From: Bordetella parapertussis
Lineage (GTDB): Bacteria; Pseudomonadota; Gammaproteobacteria; Burkholderiales; Burkholderiaceae_A
Direction of reading: 5' to 3'
NCBI GenBank assembly: GCA_945901825.1
Contig: CAMDMC010000001.1
Span: 62,001 to 126,000 of the forward strand
DNA: 64,000 nt
Shown: piece by piece, positions 45,658-53,740 of the stretch
Numbering within the stretch: the stretch's first letter is position 1
How the letters are laid out: every line of letters begins with the position of its first letter
Notes under the pieces: generated by a model
Database searches by the model: none
The model's input: the letters and a program-made list of their open reading frames with translations, nothing else
Told to the model about the DNA's origin: nothing
Program-made: the position numbers and the translations under genes

Positions 45658-47595
45658 ATGCCTAGTCTAAACAAATCAGGCGCCCTTGACCGGTTTGTCT
45701 GGTGGTTTCCGCTCATCTTTGCAGCGGTTATAAGCCTCTGGGTGTTTTTTCAACGCCCTCTAAGTTCGCAGGTGCGCGAGTTGGCCATGGCACAGGCGGC
45801 CTTGGCAGCCATTCAGCCAAGTGGTTCCCCGGCGCTTAGGTTTTCAACGGGGGCGGCTCAGAGGCTTTGTCAGATTGTTGGGTCTCAGCCTTTACAGCGG
45901 CTCGATTGCCGCAATGGGCTAAGCCTTGATGCCCGGGCGGGGGGTAAGGCGTCGGTCGACGCAAGAGTGCTGCTTGCAGCCCGCGCGGGCCTTGATGAAT
46001 GGATTGAAGGCTATCGTGCCTTACGTGATGAGCTCTCAGGACGTCTTGCCACAGGAGGGTCGCGCACATGGGTTCTTGCAGGTATTGAGCTAAGGCTTGG
46101 TGAGCTGCAAAGGCGACGTGTCGGTCTAAGCCCAGGTTATGCCGAGGTCTTCGATGCGCTGCTTATCGCCGAGGGAGTTCGCTACAGCTCGGTCTCGGGG
46201 GAGTTCTCTACGCAGCGCTGGGACCTTGCCAGACTGCTTGACAGTCCACGGGCCGTTCTTGAGCGTGCCGAGCGGCTTGAGCAGCTTCTTTTCTTGCTTC
46301 CTTGGCTCGTAGGGGTACTTGCCTTATGCGGTTACAGCTTTGTGCAGTGGGGCCTCGGTGCCCTCGCCGGCGTGGTCTATGCGGCTTTTTTTGGACTTGC
46401 CACGCTGGGTCTCCTGGTGGTTGCAGATGCGTCCGTACGTTTTGGACAGGGCTCACCTGTCTACCTCTTAAATCCTTTTGCCTATGCCTTTGAGCGGCAG
46501 GTTTGGGTCTACCTGGTTGGGGTTGTGACCCCATGTCTTTTTTTGGTTTTTGCTATTTTTCAAGAGCGTTTTGTTACAAGAACCCTGCGATGGGTCTCGG
46601 ACCATTTCATTGTGATGAGCTTTCTTGTGTTTGGGCTTGCAACGGCGCTCTACGGCCTTGCAAGTCCTGCGGCTGGCTCCGAGGCGATGAAGCTTGCAAT
46701 GGCGGGCTTTGCGGGAATTGTCACCAGCCTGTACGCTCGGCAGGCCTACCTTACACGGCTTCATCTGCCCAAGGCCTACACACTGGCGGGCCTGGCATCG
46801 GGTTGTGTCAGCCTGTTCCTAACACCCGAAAAGTTTAAGCCCCGGTCCGTCGTTGCCGCACAGCTTCTGAAGGCCTTTGGCCTCATGCTCTTGGTGGGGC
46901 TTCTAGTTATTGGGCTTGCCGCACTTGTTTTTAGTGACCTCGGGGGCAGCCTTGTTTCTGCTGCGGTGGTCTTTGGTCTTGTCTTCTTACTTTTCGGTCT
47001 ACGAATGGTTGTTATCGTCTCGATCTTCGCGTCGGCTGCTGTTGGGCTTGCCCTTATGACAGACAAAGTTCAAGGCCGAATTGACCTAATGCTCTCACCG
47101 ATGACAGCCGCCGTAAGCGATTTTGCCCGTCTCATCAAGTTTTCCGAGGCAGCTCCTGCATCTGGCTACGGGCTTGGCTCTCTGCGCTGGTGCAGCAATG
47201 AAGGCTCCTGTCTGCCCATTCAAGTCTTGAGTGATTACTTTCCAGTTCTTCTTACTGGAGCCTTTGGTGAGTCCATGACCATTCTTCTTTTTGCGCTGCT
47301 GGTTCTGGGATATTTTCTGCTCATGGTGCGAGCAGGTCTTGGTCTTGCAAAGGGAGGGGTACTGGTGCCCTTGGTCTATGCAGTCGCTTTCTTTTTGCTT
47401 TTTTCATCACTCGTTCAGACAGCCATCACCTTTCTTGGTAACTGGCGTTTGATGCCCCTTACAGGCCTTGGCCTGCCGGTTCTCAGTATGGGCTGGTCGT
47501 CCATGGTTTCCGTTGCGCTGGGTCTTGGTGCCTTGGGCATGGCCGAGCGTCTGGGACAACGCGTCGCCAGCCCTCAAACAAGGCCCTTGCCATGA
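45658..47595 (+). CDS. Divergent SEDS-family (RodA/FtsW-like) protein
   Basis: SEDS proteins polymerise lipid II into glycan strands. The C-terminal part (about 400-630) shows the family's marks: FSDLGGSLV with the essential Asp (D427); SGYGLGS...CLPIQVLSDYFPVLLTGAFGES, matching GxGxGxS..LPxxHTDFIF..iaEElG; and MPLTGLGLPVLSMGWSSM, matching P.TGLPLPF.SyGGSS. Unlike RodA/FtsW (~370-420 residues), this protein has 645: one helix at 13-31, then ~175 residues probably outside the membrane (35-208), then the SEDS helices. The next gene, a PBP-like protein, overlaps its stop (ATGA), the standard SEDS-bPBP pairing. No clear ribosome binding site. Confidence 0.82.
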   Translation: MPSLNKSGALDRFVWWFPLIFAAVISLWVFFQRPLSSQVRELAMAQAALAAIQPSGSPALRFSTGAAQRLCQIVGSQPLQRLDCRNGLSLDARAGGKASVDARVLLAARAGLDEWIEGYRALRDELSGRLATGGSRTWVLAGIELRLGELQRRRVGLSPGYAEVFDALLIAEGVRYSSVSGEFSTQRWDLARLLDSPRAVLERAERLEQLLFLLPWLVGVLALCGYSFVQWGLGALAGVVYAAFFGLATLGLLVVADASVRFGQGSPVYLLNPFAYAFERQVWVYLVGVVTPCLFLVFAIFQERFVTRTLRWVSDHFIVMSFLVFGLATALYGLASPAAGSEAMKLAMAGFAGIVTSLYARQAYLTRLHLPKAYTLAGLASGCVSLFLTPEKFKPRSVVAAQLLKAFGLMLLVGLLVIGLAALVFSDLGGSLVSAAVVFGLVFLLFGLRMVVIVSIFASAAVGLALMTDKVQGRIDLMLSPMTAAVSDFARLIKFSEAAPASGYGLGSLRWCSNEGSCLPIQVLSDYFPVLLTGAFGESMTILLFALLVLGYFLLMVRAGLGLAKGGVLVPLVYAVAFFLLFSSLVQTAITFLGNWRLMPLTGLGLPVLSMGWSSMVSVALGLGALGMAERLGQRVASPQTRPLP

Positions 47596-49691
47596 CCTTC
47601 TCCAGGCACCTTCTTCGTGCGACGGTCGGCATTTTAGCCGCCCTCTGCCTGGTTTTGTTTCTTTTAGTTACCAGCTATTTCGAACGTTTTGCAGGCCGGC
47701 CTTATGCTGAGATTGATGCCTTTGTTCCACTTGAGCGGGTGCAGCGACTTACCCGTCTGGTGTCAGCCCTTCGCGAGCCTTTACCCGAGCGTTCCGAACC
47801 CTCTGCCGGGGCGTTGGCCAAGAACGCGCCAGGCCTTTTTGATCGTCTTCCTTGGGTTGATTCAAAAGCCGAGGGGACTCCACCGTATGCCCTTAGCTGC
47901 CCGTCAAGACAGCAAGAGGTCTTGGCCGGCCGGCTTGCTGAGCAGTTAAACCTCAATAAGAATGAGACTGCAAAACGACTAGCCTTAGCCCATGCCGCCT
48001 GGGCAGAGGATGGGGCAAAGGGTTGCCGTGCTTTTTTTGTGGATGTCGACCTGGTGATGCGCTCGTCCTATCTGCTTGACCCTAATCAGTTGCTCGCAAA
48101 GCCGATGCTTGAGCAGAGCCTGTCACAGCTCCTTACCGAGCGTGTTGCCTGGGATGCAAAGCCCCCTTGCCTTCGCATACGGTCGTCCGATGAGAAGCTT
48201 ACCTACCTGAAAGGGCCCGCGGGCTATTGCCTTGAGGAAGGCATGGGTCTTGGCAGTGAGCTGGCCTTTGGCGGGTCAAGCCGTGAGCTCATTAACTTTA
48301 TTTACTCTCGGCTCTTCGTTGCAGAGGCGGTTCGTGATCTCACGCTTGAGGCCCGTCGCCTCGAACTCACTCTGCATCCAGGCCTGCAGTCTTTATTGGA
48401 CAGTTACGGCGATTGCCTCAAAGATCGCATGGACTGCCCTTGGCCGTCCTGGTCCAATGCAGGTCAGCATCAGACGGTCATCGTGGCGGTTATGGATCCG
48501 CGTGGGCAGCAGATCCTTGGCATGCGTTGTTTTGGCCGGTGCACGGGATCCTCAGGTTTGAATCCTTCGGTTGATCAGGCCATTGCGCCCCTGGCCTTAC
48601 CGGTTCCTCCCGCCTCGATTGCGAAGCTTTTTTATGCCTTGGCTTTTAGCGAGATGCCTTCAACCAAGGCAACCGATCGGCGAGAACTCGCACTTCAGGT
48701 CAAGACATCGGGGCAGCTTGATGGACAAAGCCTTAAACGCAATGAATGGTGGGAACGCCTTGCCCTCTGCGATCTGAAGAGCAGTTCGCAAGCCGGACAG
48801 ACCATTGAGTGTGCAATGGCCCGACGGGCCCAGACCCTTGCCACCAGCCTTGGATGGAATCAGTACTGTGAAAAAGGGGGGGATGACTGCGGCAGAGTGC
48901 GACTCTCAGGTACAAACTCTGAAGTATTGGGTTATGCCGGTTTTTTTCGCTCCTTGCCCCCCTCGGGCTCGGCAGGTGGCTCGGGGGCAGAGGTGCTTCA
49001 GTGGTCCAGCTACAACCAGATTCGAGATGCTGGAGGTATCACCCAGATCCGCGAACCCTATTTTGCGGCATCCGCGGCGGTGCAGTCGGTGCTTGGTGCG
49101 GGTGACAACCGGGTGTCTGCTCTGGGACTTGCCAGCCTCGCTGGGCAGATTGAGCGAATGTCACGGGGTATGGCACCTCTGAATCCCGTTTTGGTGGTTG
49201 CACCCACGGGTCAGCCTCAGTTGGGTCTTCCCCTTCGCCAGTCGCAGCAACAGCAGGCGGCCCGTCAGGTTCGAGACGCGATGGCGCGGGTCATGATCGG
49301 GCCAGAGCCCGGTTGGGATGGTGCTGGTACAGGGCACAGCGCTTTTCTTGCAAGCTTTCAAAAAGGCTGTAAGGCCCCCTGTCCTATTCAGGCCAAGACA
49401 GGTACCGTGAGCCGACAAGACGCCCGTTTTGCTGGAACGACAACCTTTGCCGCTATTGTGGAGCTTGACCGTCTGGCCCGCCAGCTTAGCGAATCCGATG
49501 CACCCGAGCAGGTCGCAGCCCCCGCGAATTCGAATGCGACCCTTAAAGCCCTGCCACCGGTGATAACGCTTGGTGTCATTACCATTGCTCGGCAGGATCA
49601 GCGGTCATTGCCCGAGGGGCATGGTGCGAGCCGTTTCGCCATGCAGTTCTTGCGCGACCTTGTTGTAGGGGTTCCGACCGATGGGCAGTGA
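47592..49691 (+). CDS. Divergent class B PBP-like transpeptidase
   Basis: One membrane anchor (9-29) and a large periplasmic part. The transpeptidase motifs are S342-I-A-K345 (PPASIAKLFYA), a probable SxN at S473-Y-N475, and K602-TGT. Class B landmarks also appear: LTLHPGLQSLLDSY and VIVAVMDPRGQQILGM before the serine, and VSALGLASLAGQIERM before KTG. Spacing between motifs is wider than in PBP2/PBP3 (130 and 129 residues). The region 100-600 has over a dozen Cys, so disulfides are likely, unusual for this family. 699 residues. Overlaps the SEDS gene by four bases, so the pair should form a glycan polymerase-crosslinker unit. Confidence 0.8.
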   Translation: MTFSRHLLRATVGILAALCLVLFLLVTSYFERFAGRPYAEIDAFVPLERVQRLTRLVSALREPLPERSEPSAGALAKNAPGLFDRLPWVDSKAEGTPPYALSCPSRQQEVLAGRLAEQLNLNKNETAKRLALAHAAWAEDGAKGCRAFFVDVDLVMRSSYLLDPNQLLAKPMLEQSLSQLLTERVAWDAKPPCLRIRSSDEKLTYLKGPAGYCLEEGMGLGSELAFGGSSRELINFIYSRLFVAEAVRDLTLEARRLELTLHPGLQSLLDSYGDCLKDRMDCPWPSWSNAGQHQTVIVAVMDPRGQQILGMRCFGRCTGSSGLNPSVDQAIAPLALPVPPASIAKLFYALAFSEMPSTKATDRRELALQVKTSGQLDGQSLKRNEWWERLALCDLKSSSQAGQTIECAMARRAQTLATSLGWNQYCEKGGDDCGRVRLSGTNSEVLGYAGFFRSLPPSGSAGGSGAEVLQWSSYNQIRDAGGITQIREPYFAASAAVQSVLGAGDNRVSALGLASLAGQIERMSRGMAPLNPVLVVAPTGQPQLGLPLRQSQQQQAARQVRDAMARVMIGPEPGWDGAGTGHSAFLASFQKGCKAPCPIQAKTGTVSRQDARFAGTTTFAAIVELDRLARQLSESDAPEQVAAPANSNATLKALPPVITLGVITIARQDQRSLPEGHGASRFAMQFLRDLVVGVPTDGQ

Positions 49692-49968
49692 CTGGACACG
49701 CATTGAAATGGAGGAGGACGCAAGTCCAGAGTCTCAGTTATTGGCCTTCACGCTTTTGCTGCGTGGTGCTTTAAATGCAAAGAGCCAGGGCATCCTTGCT
49801 GTCGATCTTCCCAGGCAGGTCTATCAGTCCATTACTCCCGATACATTTCGTTCGATTTTTTCAGACTTACTGCTTGAGCGTGACCCGAGTATTGAAGCGC
49901 GACTGCAAATTCGGGTTGTCGATGGACCTGTTTTTGGTTATGGCCGCCGGGCGTCGGAGGATCGGTAG
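49681..49968 (+). CDS. Small protein of unknown function in the SEDS-PBP operon
   Basis: A 95-residue, probably cytoplasmic protein that I do not recognise. It overlaps the PBP gene by 11 bases and is its third operon member. The stretch GILAVDLPRQ...FRSIFSDLLLE...IRVVDG recalls the pattern GIVITPLDKQ...FRNHFFRSILE...VVVADD in the N-terminal domain of the FHA protein of the same locus; if genuine, this would be a free-standing copy of that domain. An alternative ATG nine codons later is possible. The 3' end overlaps the convergent lipoprotein gene by 31 bases. Confidence 0.6.
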   Translation: MGSDWTRIEMEEDASPESQLLAFTLLLRGALNAKSQGILAVDLPRQVYQSITPDTFRSIFSDLLLERDPSIEARLQIRVVDGPVFGYGRRASEDR

Positions 49969-50369
49969 ATTCTCGTTGTGCTGGTAGCCCCTTGAGGTGC
50001 TTGATGCAGTTCGGCAGAAGGGCTGCTCATCGCCTTGGGCGCAGTTGGCCCTGGCGCAGCCGAGGGTGATGGCGATGGCGATGGCGATGTTATGGGTGTT
50101 GATGGTGCGCTTAGCCTGAGGTCGGGTGAGGTCGGTGCCGCCGAGGCTTGCCCGGCTGCTACTGGGGCAGAGGGCTCTGCCGATTGCTTCGTGGGTAAGG
50201 TGGGCGAAGTCGATTGAACCTGGGCAGGGCTTGACGCGGCAGTGGGGCTAGGCTTTTCGCTAGACTTGCCTTGAATGCGCTCCATGACCTGCCCACAGCC
50301 TGACATCCCTGCTGACAATAGAAGCCAAGCAAAAATGCAAGCCGTCTTGATGGTGCAGAACATGGGCAT
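49938..50369 (-). CDS. Pro/Ser/Ala-rich lipoprotein of unknown function
   Basis: A 143-residue predicted lipoprotein. The N terminus (MPMFCTIKTACIFAWLLLSAGMSGC) has a hydrophobic stretch and a lipobox-like GMSGC with Cys near 25. The rest is low-complexity, rich in Ser, Pro, Ala and Thr, including an (SP)n run encoded by a GATGGC-type repeat; no folded domain is recognised. A second ATG two codons later is an equally good start. It begins three bases after the sulfurtransferase stop, so it ends a Rieske-sulfurtransferase-lipoprotein transcript. It may act as an extended outer-membrane or cell-wall tether (inference). Confidence 0.6.
   Translation of the reverse strand: MPMFCTIKTACIFAWLLLSAGMSGCGQVMERIQGKSSEKPSPTAASSPAQVQSTSPTLPTKQSAEPSAPVAAGQASAAPTSPDLRLSAPSTPITSPSPSPSPSAAPGPTAPKAMSSPSAELHQAPQGATSTTRIYRSSDARRP
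50068..50089. repeat. GATGGC hexanucleotide microrepeat in lipoprotein gene
   Basis: Three full GATGGC units plus GATG in tandem. In the lipoprotein frame on the minus strand they encode alternating Ser-Pro. Because the unit is six bases, copy-number changes would alter length without shifting the frame. Confidence 0.8.
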
Positions 50370-50371
50370 GG

Positions 50372-51241
50372 CTAGCCGACCGCAACGGGTCGATGTGATG
50401 CCGCACACCATTCGCTCCAAGAGCCAGGGTAGAGCGAGCTTCCGGTAAGGCCGGCTGCCTCCATTGCAAGCAGGTTATGGCAGGCCGTAATTCCCGAGCC
50501 GCAGCTGTGGATGACCTCGGTGGGTTCCTGCCCCTGAAGCAGTTGTTCAAACTCCTCGCGCAACTGACTTGCGGGCTTAAAGTAGCCCTCAGCATCGAGG
50601 TTGGCCGATGATGGCCGACAGAAAGCACCCGGAATATGACCGGCAACTGGATCGAAGGGCTCCTGGTCGCCTCGATACCGCTCAAGGCTTCGAGCATCAA
50701 GAACCAGAGCAATCTCGCGAGGCGAACCCGTCGCCACCCAGGCCTCCATGGCGTCTAGATTCCATCGTGGACTGAGGCTTGGGCGAACTGCAATTTTTCC
50801 AGCCCTTTTCGGTCCCGGATTGGAGCCCTTTAAAGGCTCATCGGCCTGAAGCAGTCCGCCCGCAGCCGTCCAGGCCTTAAGACCGCCATTGAGAACGCCA
50901 ACCTTAAGATGGCCTACCCAGCGGCAGAGCCACCAGAACCGCGCAGCAAAGGCTCCACCCGAGTCATCGTAGGCAATGAACAAGGTCTCATCCGTGCCCC
51001 CGATCTCGTTAAGCCTGGCAATAAAGTTCTCTGGGCTTGGAAGGGGGTGACGTCCCCCGTTGAGGGCTGTCGCCTCGCCCGATAAATCCTCGTCGACCGA
51101 TAAAAAGACGGCCTGGGGCAGGTGGCCCGAGGCGTAGCCGAGGAGGCCAGCCGTCGGGTCGTTCAGGTCGTGGCGAACATCAACAACAATCACGTGCCCC
51201 TCCTGGGCAACGAGTTCAGCTGCGGATATAAGCGGATTCAT
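50372..51241 (-). CDS. sseA: Thiosulfate/3-mercaptopyruvate sulfurtransferase (two rhodanese domains)
   Basis: A 289-residue tandem rhodanese. The first domain (about 8-125) is inactive and starts VDVRHDLNDP; the second (about 150-280) contains the active-site Cys loop HSCGSGITACHN, whose CGSGITA sequence is typical of mercaptopyruvate sulfurtransferases. It transfers sulfur from mercaptopyruvate or thiosulfate to acceptors such as cyanide or thiols. I take ATG 51241; another in-frame ATG is four codons upstream. The start lies 26 bases inside the end of the Rieske gene, so the two are coupled. Confidence 0.88.
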   Translation of the reverse strand: MNPLISAAELVAQEGHVIVVDVRHDLNDPTAGLLGYASGHLPQAVFLSVDEDLSGEATALNGGRHPLPSPENFIARLNEIGGTDETLFIAYDDSGGAFAARFWWLCRWVGHLKVGVLNGGLKAWTAAGGLLQADEPLKGSNPGPKRAGKIAVRPSLSPRWNLDAMEAWVATGSPREIALVLDARSLERYRGDQEPFDPVAGHIPGAFCRPSSANLDAEGYFKPASQLREEFEQLLQGQEPTEVIHSCGSGITACHNLLAMEAAGLTGSSLYPGSWSEWCAASHRPVAVG

Positions 51242-52343
51242 CAAAGATCTCATCACCGAGCGACCGGCGCAGGTATTCGTGAAAGTGAAGCATGCCGTCC
51301 TCCATGGGCGAATGATAGGGGCCAATTTCATTGAGACCTTGTTGCAGCAAAGCTCTGCGACCGCGGTCCATACGAATGGCAATTTCGTCGTCCTCAGCAA
51401 CAGTCTCGTTGTAGGCCGCCTGCTGAGCCTCAATGTAGCTTGGCTCAAAAAAGGCAATTTCCTCAGGGTAGTAGAACTCTACAACGTTGCGCGTTTCTTG
51501 GGGGCCAATGGGGTGAAGGCTGCTTACAACCAGTACCTTGGGGTACCACTCCACCATGATGTTCGGGTAGATGGTCATCCAGATCGCGCCAAATCGAGGT
51601 AGCTTCTGGTCGTGCATGCGAAGGACCTCGTTCTGCCAGCGTTGATAAACGGGAGTGGGCCCACCTTCCAGGCTGCTTAACCCAACGGCCTGCAGGTTGT
51701 AGTTCTCGCCAAAATGCCAGCGCAGCTGCTCACAGTTCACAAACTGACCCAGACCGGGGTGAAAGGGCACCACATGGTAATCGTCCATGTAGACCTCGAT
51801 AAAGCTCTTCCAGTTGTAGTTACAAACATGTTCATGCTGGCTATGAAAAACATAGCCTTCAAAGTTGAGCTGATCAAAGAATGGGACGCCTTTGAGCTCT
51901 TCAATAAGGGTTTTAGGTCCCTCAAAAAGTAGGCCGTTCCATTCGTTGAGTGCCTGGCGCTTCAGATGGCGACAAGGGTCTTTGTCAAAGTGCGGCGCCC
52001 CAATGAGCTCGCCATGAAGGTTATAGGTCCAGCGGTGCAGGGGGCAGACAATGGATTCGGTCTGGCCTCGCCCTTCGAGCATGACGGCCTGCCTGTGTCT
52101 GCAGACGTTCGACAACAGCTCGATGCCTGCCGGGTTGTGAACCAAGACCCGCCCGTGGTCTTCAAAGGCGAGCGTATGAAACCTACCGGGTTCATCCACC
52201 ATCAGCCGATGGCCCACGTAGCCGGGGCCCGCTCGAAAGCAACGCTGTTGCTCAAGATCGAGCACATCCTGACTGAAGTAGCTATGCACCGGAAGTTGCG
52301 CGGGGCTTGGGGCAAGCCGAGAAAAGGTTCCGACATCCGACAT
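51216..52343 (-). CDS. Rieske-type ring-hydroxylating oxygenase alpha subunit-like protein
   Basis: A 375-residue protein with an N-terminal Rieske [2Fe-2S] domain, ligands in CRHRQAVML and CPLHRWTYN (about 80-100), and a C-terminal catalytic domain with a likely mononuclear iron site around EVYMDDYHVVPFHPG. This resembles alpha subunits of aromatic dioxygenases and Rieske demethylases; the substrate is unknown and no reductase or beta subunit is adjacent. Start ATG 52343 has the strong AAGGGAGGGAG upstream. It leads the Rieske-sulfurtransferase-lipoprotein set and is divergent from xseB. Confidence 0.82.
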   Translation of the reverse strand: MSDVGTFSRLAPSPAQLPVHSYFSQDVLDLEQQRCFRAGPGYVGHRLMVDEPGRFHTLAFEDHGRVLVHNPAGIELLSNVCRHRQAVMLEGRGQTESIVCPLHRWTYNLHGELIGAPHFDKDPCRHLKRQALNEWNGLLFEGPKTLIEELKGVPFFDQLNFEGYVFHSQHEHVCNYNWKSFIEVYMDDYHVVPFHPGLGQFVNCEQLRWHFGENYNLQAVGLSSLEGGPTPVYQRWQNEVLRMHDQKLPRFGAIWMTIYPNIMVEWYPKVLVVSSLHPIGPQETRNVVEFYYPEEIAFFEPSYIEAQQAAYNETVAEDDEIAIRMDRGRRALLQQGLNEIGPYHSPMEDGMLHFHEYLRRSLGDEIFDESAYIRS

Positions 52344-52440
52344 CAGACTCCCTCCCTTGAAAAGAAAGCCCTCTAGTTTAGCCTTTTTGCCCGCGAAGGC
52401 GTTCTCGAGTTGCATGATTAGTCGTCTAAAATACAGCCTT

Positions 52441-52752
52441 ATGGTGAAAAAAGACCATCCCAAGGCTCATGAGCCTGAAAACCAGGACGAGCAAAGCCCC
52501 GAATCCGTTGAAACCATGAGTTTCGAGCAGGCTATGGCCGAACTTGAGCAAATTTCAGCCAGGCTCGAGGCCAACGAGCTCTCGCTTGCGGGCTCTCTTG
52601 CGGCCTATCAGCGTGGTGGCCAATTGCTTGCCCATGCCAAGGCCCTGCTTGAGTCTGTTCAGACGCAAATTGAGGTCATCGACGAGCAAGGTCGACGGTC
52701 GGTTCCGAGCCACACCTTTCTTCCGGATGATGGGCCACCGGCCTCCTCATGA
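52441..52752 (+). CDS. xseB: Exodeoxyribonuclease VII small subunit
   Basis: XseB joins XseA to form exonuclease VII, which digests single-stranded DNA. The core is SFEQAMAELEQISARLEANELSLAGSLAAYQRGGQLLA (fragments), a two-helix protein. 103 residues from ATG 52441, longer at both ends than E. coli XseB. It overlaps ispA by four bases, the conserved xseB-ispA-dxs order. Confidence 0.93.
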   Translation: MVKKDHPKAHEPENQDEQSPESVETMSFEQAMAELEQISARLEANELSLAGSLAAYQRGGQLLAHAKALLESVQTQIEVIDEQGRRSVPSHTFLPDDGPPASS

Positions 52753-53711
52753 CCGGGCAGGCATCTTCTTTGAGCAATCTTGAATCAAAGCAGGGGCAGA
52801 CTGATCTGTCCGGTTGGCGACAGGCCATTGAAGCGCGGCTTTACCATCACCTTCATCCCACAGACCTTGCTCAGACACCGTCTTGCGAAGAGAGCCTAGA
52901 TCGTCTTTGGAAGGCCATGGCCCATGGCGTTCTTGGAGGAGGCAAAAGGGCAAGAGGCCTTTTGGTGCTGGCCTCAGCCCAGGCTGTTGGTTATCCGTCC
53001 ATGGCCGAAGGATGCCTTGATGTTGCCTGCGCCCTTGAATGCATTCATGCCTTTTCACTGGTTCACGATGACATGCCCTGCATGGACGACGATGCCCTAC
53101 GACGCGGTAAGCCGACGGTGCACGTGGCCTATGACGAGGCCACCGCATTGTTGGTGGGTGATGCCCTGCAGACGCTGGCCTTTGAGCTTGTTACCAATGC
53201 TCAGGGCCTTGAGGATTCAACGATAGTTCAAATTCTGCGGGTCTTAAGCGGGGCAACGGGTGCTCGTGGAATGGCGGGCGGTCAGGCCATCGATATTCAT
53301 CGCGTTGCTCAGGCCATGCAACAGCCCGAGCTCAAAGAGATGCACAGCTTAAAAACGGGGGCGCTTATTCGTGCGGCGGCGGAGTCTGGAGCCCTACTTG
53401 GCCTTGGTGCGCAAGCCATGCAGTCGCCTCTATATGCGTCCATTCGTGCCTTTGCGGTCGATCTTGGTCTGGCCTTTCAGGTGCTTGATGACCTACTTGA
53501 TGCCAGCGCCTCAACCCAGGTGCTTGGGAAGACAGCGGGTAAAGATGCGCAGGCTGAAAAGCCCACGTTTGTAAAATTGTTGGGCCTTGACCAGACCCAA
53601 GATCTGGCGAATCGTTTGCACCGATCGGCATTTGCCCATATTGAAGGTCTTGACGAGAGAGCGGATGCGTTGCGCGATTTGGCCCACGCATTGACGCACC
53701 GTCAACACTAG
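52749..53711 (+). CDS. ispA: Farnesyl diphosphate synthase (polyprenyl synthetase)
   Basis: IspA condenses IPP with DMAPP and GPP to farnesyl diphosphate for quinones and undecaprenyl carriers. First Asp-rich motif DDMPCMDDD (FARM) with GGKRARG ahead of it, second Asp-rich motif QVLDDLLD; the spacing pattern is that of short-chain bacterial FPP synthases. 320 residues, slightly long at the N terminus (about 20 residues before the fold). Coupled to xseB (ATGA) and followed after 29 bases by dxs. Confidence 0.93.
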   Translation: MTGQASSLSNLESKQGQTDLSGWRQAIEARLYHHLHPTDLAQTPSCEESLDRLWKAMAHGVLGGGKRARGLLVLASAQAVGYPSMAEGCLDVACALECIHAFSLVHDDMPCMDDDALRRGKPTVHVAYDEATALLVGDALQTLAFELVTNAQGLEDSTIVQILRVLSGATGARGMAGGQAIDIHRVAQAMQQPELKEMHSLKTGALIRAAAESGALLGLGAQAMQSPLYASIRAFAVDLGLAFQVLDDLLDASASTQVLGKTAGKDAQAEKPTFVKLLGLDQTQDLANRLHRSAFAHIEGLDERADALRDLAHALTHRQH

Positions 53712-53740
53712 TTCATTGTTGAGGCTGTAGGGGGAGACGC

